Assembly (NCBI GenBank): GCA_029259455.1
Contig: JAPDIT010000079.1
Span: 1 to 32,974 of the forward strand
Direction: 5' to 3'
Origin: Archaeoglobi archaeon
Lineage (GTDB): Archaea > Halobacteriota > Archaeoglobi > Archaeoglobales > Archaeoglobaceae
Length of the DNA: 32,974 nucleotides
Below are positions 31,462 through 32,974 of the stretch, in pieces (the stretch's first letter is position 1; each line of letters opens with the position of its first letter). Both the position numbers and the translations under genes were made by a program. The notes beneath the pieces were generated by a model. The model was not told where the DNA came from, ran no database searches, and worked only from the letters and a program-made list of their open reading frames with translations.

Positions 31462-32544
31462 TCAAAGCAATCTCCTCGGTATTAACCCCTGCATGAGCAT
31501 ACAGTCCGCAATAACCAGCGCGACCATTGCCTCAACAACTGGCACAGCCCTGGGAACTATACAGGGATCGTGCCTACCTTTCACGCTTATCTCCACCTCC
31601 TCCATTCTCTCGTAGTCAACTGTTCTCTGCGTCTTTGAGATGGACGGTGTGGGTTTTATCGCAGCTCTAAGAACTATATCCTCTCCATTGGAAATTCCTC
31701 CCAGAATTCCACCTGCGTTGTTTGTTAAAAAGGCTATTCTACCGTCCCTCAAAACCAGAGGGTCGTTGTTCTCACTCCCTCTCCTTCTTGCAGCCTCGAA
31801 GCCAGCTCCAATCTCCACACCCTTTACCGCCGGAATGCCCATGACCGCATATGCAAGATACGCATCGAGTTTGCCAAAGACTGGTTCTCCCAAACCGGCG
31901 GGGGCATTTTTGACTACAACCTCAACAACACCCCCAACGCTATCCCCTTCACCCATTGCATCCTTTAACCTCTTCTCAGCCTCTTTCTCTGCCTCTTTGT
32001 CCGGCATCCTTAGGGGGCTCTTCTCTGCTTTTTCAAAAGCCTCTTCTGGGTCGTTTATCCTGCATTCAACACCTGCAATTTCCTTGGCATATCCCAACAC
32101 CTTGACACCGTACCTCTTCAGTAGCAATTTCGCCATCGCCCCGGCAGCGACCCTTGCTGCGGTCTCCCTTGCCGAAGCTCTCCCTCCACCCCTCCAGTCC
32201 CTTATCCCAAACTTTGCCCAGTAGGTGTAATCAGCATGTCCGGGCCTGAAAACAGTCTTCAACTCTTCATACGCTTTCGAGTCAACATCAGTGTTCCATA
32301 TAAGCATTGAAATCGGAGTGCCAGTCGTTAGGCCTTCAAAAACTCCCGAAAGAATCTCCACCCTGTCAACTTCTTTCCTCTTCGAGGCATACTTCCCCCC
32401 TGGCCTCCTTCTTTCCATCTCTTTTCGAATGAAATCTTCGTCAACTTCAAGTCCGGAGGGGAAGTTATCAACTACACACCCAACAGCCTTCCCGTGACTC
32501 TCCCCCCAAGTCGTGACCCTTAAGAAAAATCCGAAGGTGTTCAT
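31462..32544 (-). CDS. aroC: Chorismate synthase
   Basis: A 360-residue enzyme for the last shikimate pathway step, 5-enolpyruvylshikimate-3-phosphate to chorismate, needing reduced FMN. Signatures seen are TTWGESHGKAVGCVVDNFPSG at the N-terminus, RRRPGGKYASKRKEVD, FRPGHADYTYWAKFG, the DWRGGGRASARETAARVAAGA motif, NNAGGILGGISNGEDIV and the KPTPSISKTQRTV segment with the C-terminal GRHDPCIVPRAVPVVEAM. Full length. Its chorismate would feed aromatic amino acids and perhaps the DUF98 protein elsewhere in the window. The ATG overlaps the stop of the tautomerase-like gene by ATGA, so the two are co-translated. Confidence 0.96.
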   Translation of the reverse strand: MNTFGFFLRVTTWGESHGKAVGCVVDNFPSGLEVDEDFIRKEMERRRPGGKYASKRKEVDRVEILSGVFEGLTTGTPISMLIWNTDVDSKAYEELKTVFRPGHADYTYWAKFGIRDWRGGGRASARETAARVAAGAMAKLLLKRYGVKVLGYAKEIAGVECRINDPEEAFEKAEKSPLRMPDKEAEKEAEKRLKDAMGEGDSVGGVVEVVVKNAPAGLGEPVFGKLDAYLAYAVMGIPAVKGVEIGAGFEAARRRGSENNDPLVLRDGRIAFLTNNAGGILGGISNGEDIVLRAAIKPTPSISKTQRTVDYERMEEVEISVKGRHDPCIVPRAVPVVEAMVALVIADCMLMQGLIPRRLL

Positions 32545-32732
32545 TCTCCTTCTCTATCAGCTATAAGCTTTCCACCAACACCTACATTCTCTGCCGGAGG
32601 TTCGTGCAGCAGAATAGTTATCGCACTCTTATCCATACCGTAGATTTCTGCACACACCTCTGTGAGCTTTTCCACGAACTTTCTCTTCTTCTCAACATCA
32701 AGTTTCGGTCCGTAAACTATCAGGACTGGCAT
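32541..32732 (-). CDS. 4-oxalocrotonate tautomerase-like small protein
   Basis: A 63-residue member of the tautomerase superfamily, normally hexamers of about 62 residues. ATG 32732 is chosen because it gives MPVLIVYGPKLDVEKKRKFV, exposing the catalytic Pro1 after Met removal, and because a TATA box lies about 24 bases upstream; a 21-residue upstream extension has no family match. Family features are the GPKL strand end, the KLTEVCAEIYG helix, AITILLHEPPAENVGVGGKL with the PxENxGxGG end. The usual Arg11 position is in the KKR run. Substrate unknown. Linked to aroC by a 4-base overlap, so a role near aromatic metabolism is possible. Confidence 0.85.
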   Translation of the reverse strand: MPVLIVYGPKLDVEKKRKFVEKLTEVCAEIYGMDKSAITILLHEPPAENVGVGGKLIADREGE

Positions 32733-32750
32733 AGAATTCGTTATACCGGA

Positions 32751-32760
32751 ATAATATAAG
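32751..32760 (-). promoter_or_regulatory. TATA box for the tautomerase-aroC pair
   Basis: On the minus strand CTTATATTAT lies about 24 bases from the ATG at 32732, giving another leaderless arrangement. It sits just downstream of the IS110-type element. Confidence 0.45.
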
Positions 32761-32809
32761 AGTTGCTGTTGATTCTGTACGCTGTAGTATCCCACCTATG
32801 TTGGAACCC

Positions 32810-32974
32810 TTACACCTCCTTCCTTTTTAGCATAAAGTAGATGCAGACCAGCATTTTCCTTGCTGTGGCTACAATAGCTATGTTATGTCCCCTCCTCCTC
32901 TTTATTCTGAGATAGAAGGAGCGGAGGTAGTCGTCATGCCTTATTGCCACATTTGCACACTGGATGAGGATCCA
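32810..32974 (-). mobile_element. 3' end of an IS110-family transposase (cut by window end)
   Basis: The minus strand is open from the window edge to TAA at 32810 and gives 54 residues: WILIQCANVAIRHDDYLRSF, then IKRRRGHNIAIVATARKML, ending KRKEV. This is the C-terminal region of the Transposase_20 domain of IS110/IS1111 elements (DEDD-type recombinases guided by a bridge RNA), where a WxLxQCAxxAxRxD segment, RRGxxxAIVAxARKML and a final hydrophobic helix are typical. Only the end is in view, so whether the element is whole cannot be said. Confidence 0.8.

Noticed and set aside
1..32974. CRISPR arrays, tRNA or rRNA genes
   Set aside because: No regularly spaced direct repeats, no cloverleaf-like T-arm/anticodon patterns and no rRNA-like sequence were seen on either strand.

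Overview
The window looks like chromosome of a hyperthermophilic euryarchaeon of the Archaeoglobales, very close to Archaeoglobus fulgidus. Signs of this are the UPF0200/UPF0201 fusion protein (the architecture of A. fulgidus AF_1395) followed directly by a DUF98 chorismate-lyase-type protein, a bacterial-type zinc adenylate kinase, AGA/AGG-dominated arginine codons, TGATG/ATGA gene overlaps, and TATA boxes about 26 bases upstream of start codons (leaderless-type promoters). There are no rRNA or tRNA genes and no CRISPR array that I can see.

Layout. 1-114: 3' end of a probable transposase. 377-2744: hot-dog thioesterase, then a minus-strand set of pyrF, a HAD phosphatase and phosphopantothenate synthetase. 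2835-6040: two tandem moeA genes, the second fused to a periplasmic-binding-protein-like domain. 6141-11811: a corrinoid methyl-transfer module made of two converging two-gene units: a fused corrinoid protein/UroD-type methyltransferase plus a degenerate group II chaperonin paralogue on the plus strand, and a RamA-type corrinoid reductive activator coupled to an unknown 180-aa protein on the minus strand. It is visibly more AT-rich than its neighbours. 11967-16750: a branched-chain amino acid type ABC transporter split across one shared promoter (ATPases and binding protein to the left, permeases to the right). The permease transcript runs on by overlapping genes into an unknown 131-aa protein, the UPF0200/UPF0201 protein and the DUF98 protein (to 18546).

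18749-26835 is a minus-strand corrinoid uptake and salvage locus: BtuC-type permease, BtuD-type ATPase with an extra C-terminal domain, CbiZ adenosylcobinamide amidohydrolase, then two large secreted proteins that both carry a DUF4430-type domain, then a BtuF-type binding protein. One secreted protein combines the DUF4430 domain with an alpha/alpha toroid, the same pair of folds as animal transcobalamin and intrinsic factor, and ends in a PGF-CTERM archaeosortase anchor. I regard it as a candidate surface corrinoid catcher feeding BtuFCD and CbiZ. The other is a beta-propeller protein.

26876-32732 holds an ACT/DUF5612 protein, a stand-alone Lrp-type RAM domain, a PUA protein, adk, an alpha/beta hydrolase with a coupled winged-helix regulator, a multiply broken acyl-CoA dehydrogenase gene, and aroC coupled to a 4-oxalocrotonate tautomerase-like gene. 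The window ends inside an IS110-family transposase.

The unifying theme is corrinoid chemistry: one locus that would use a corrinoid cofactor for methyl transfer, and 7 kb away one that would collect and remodel it.
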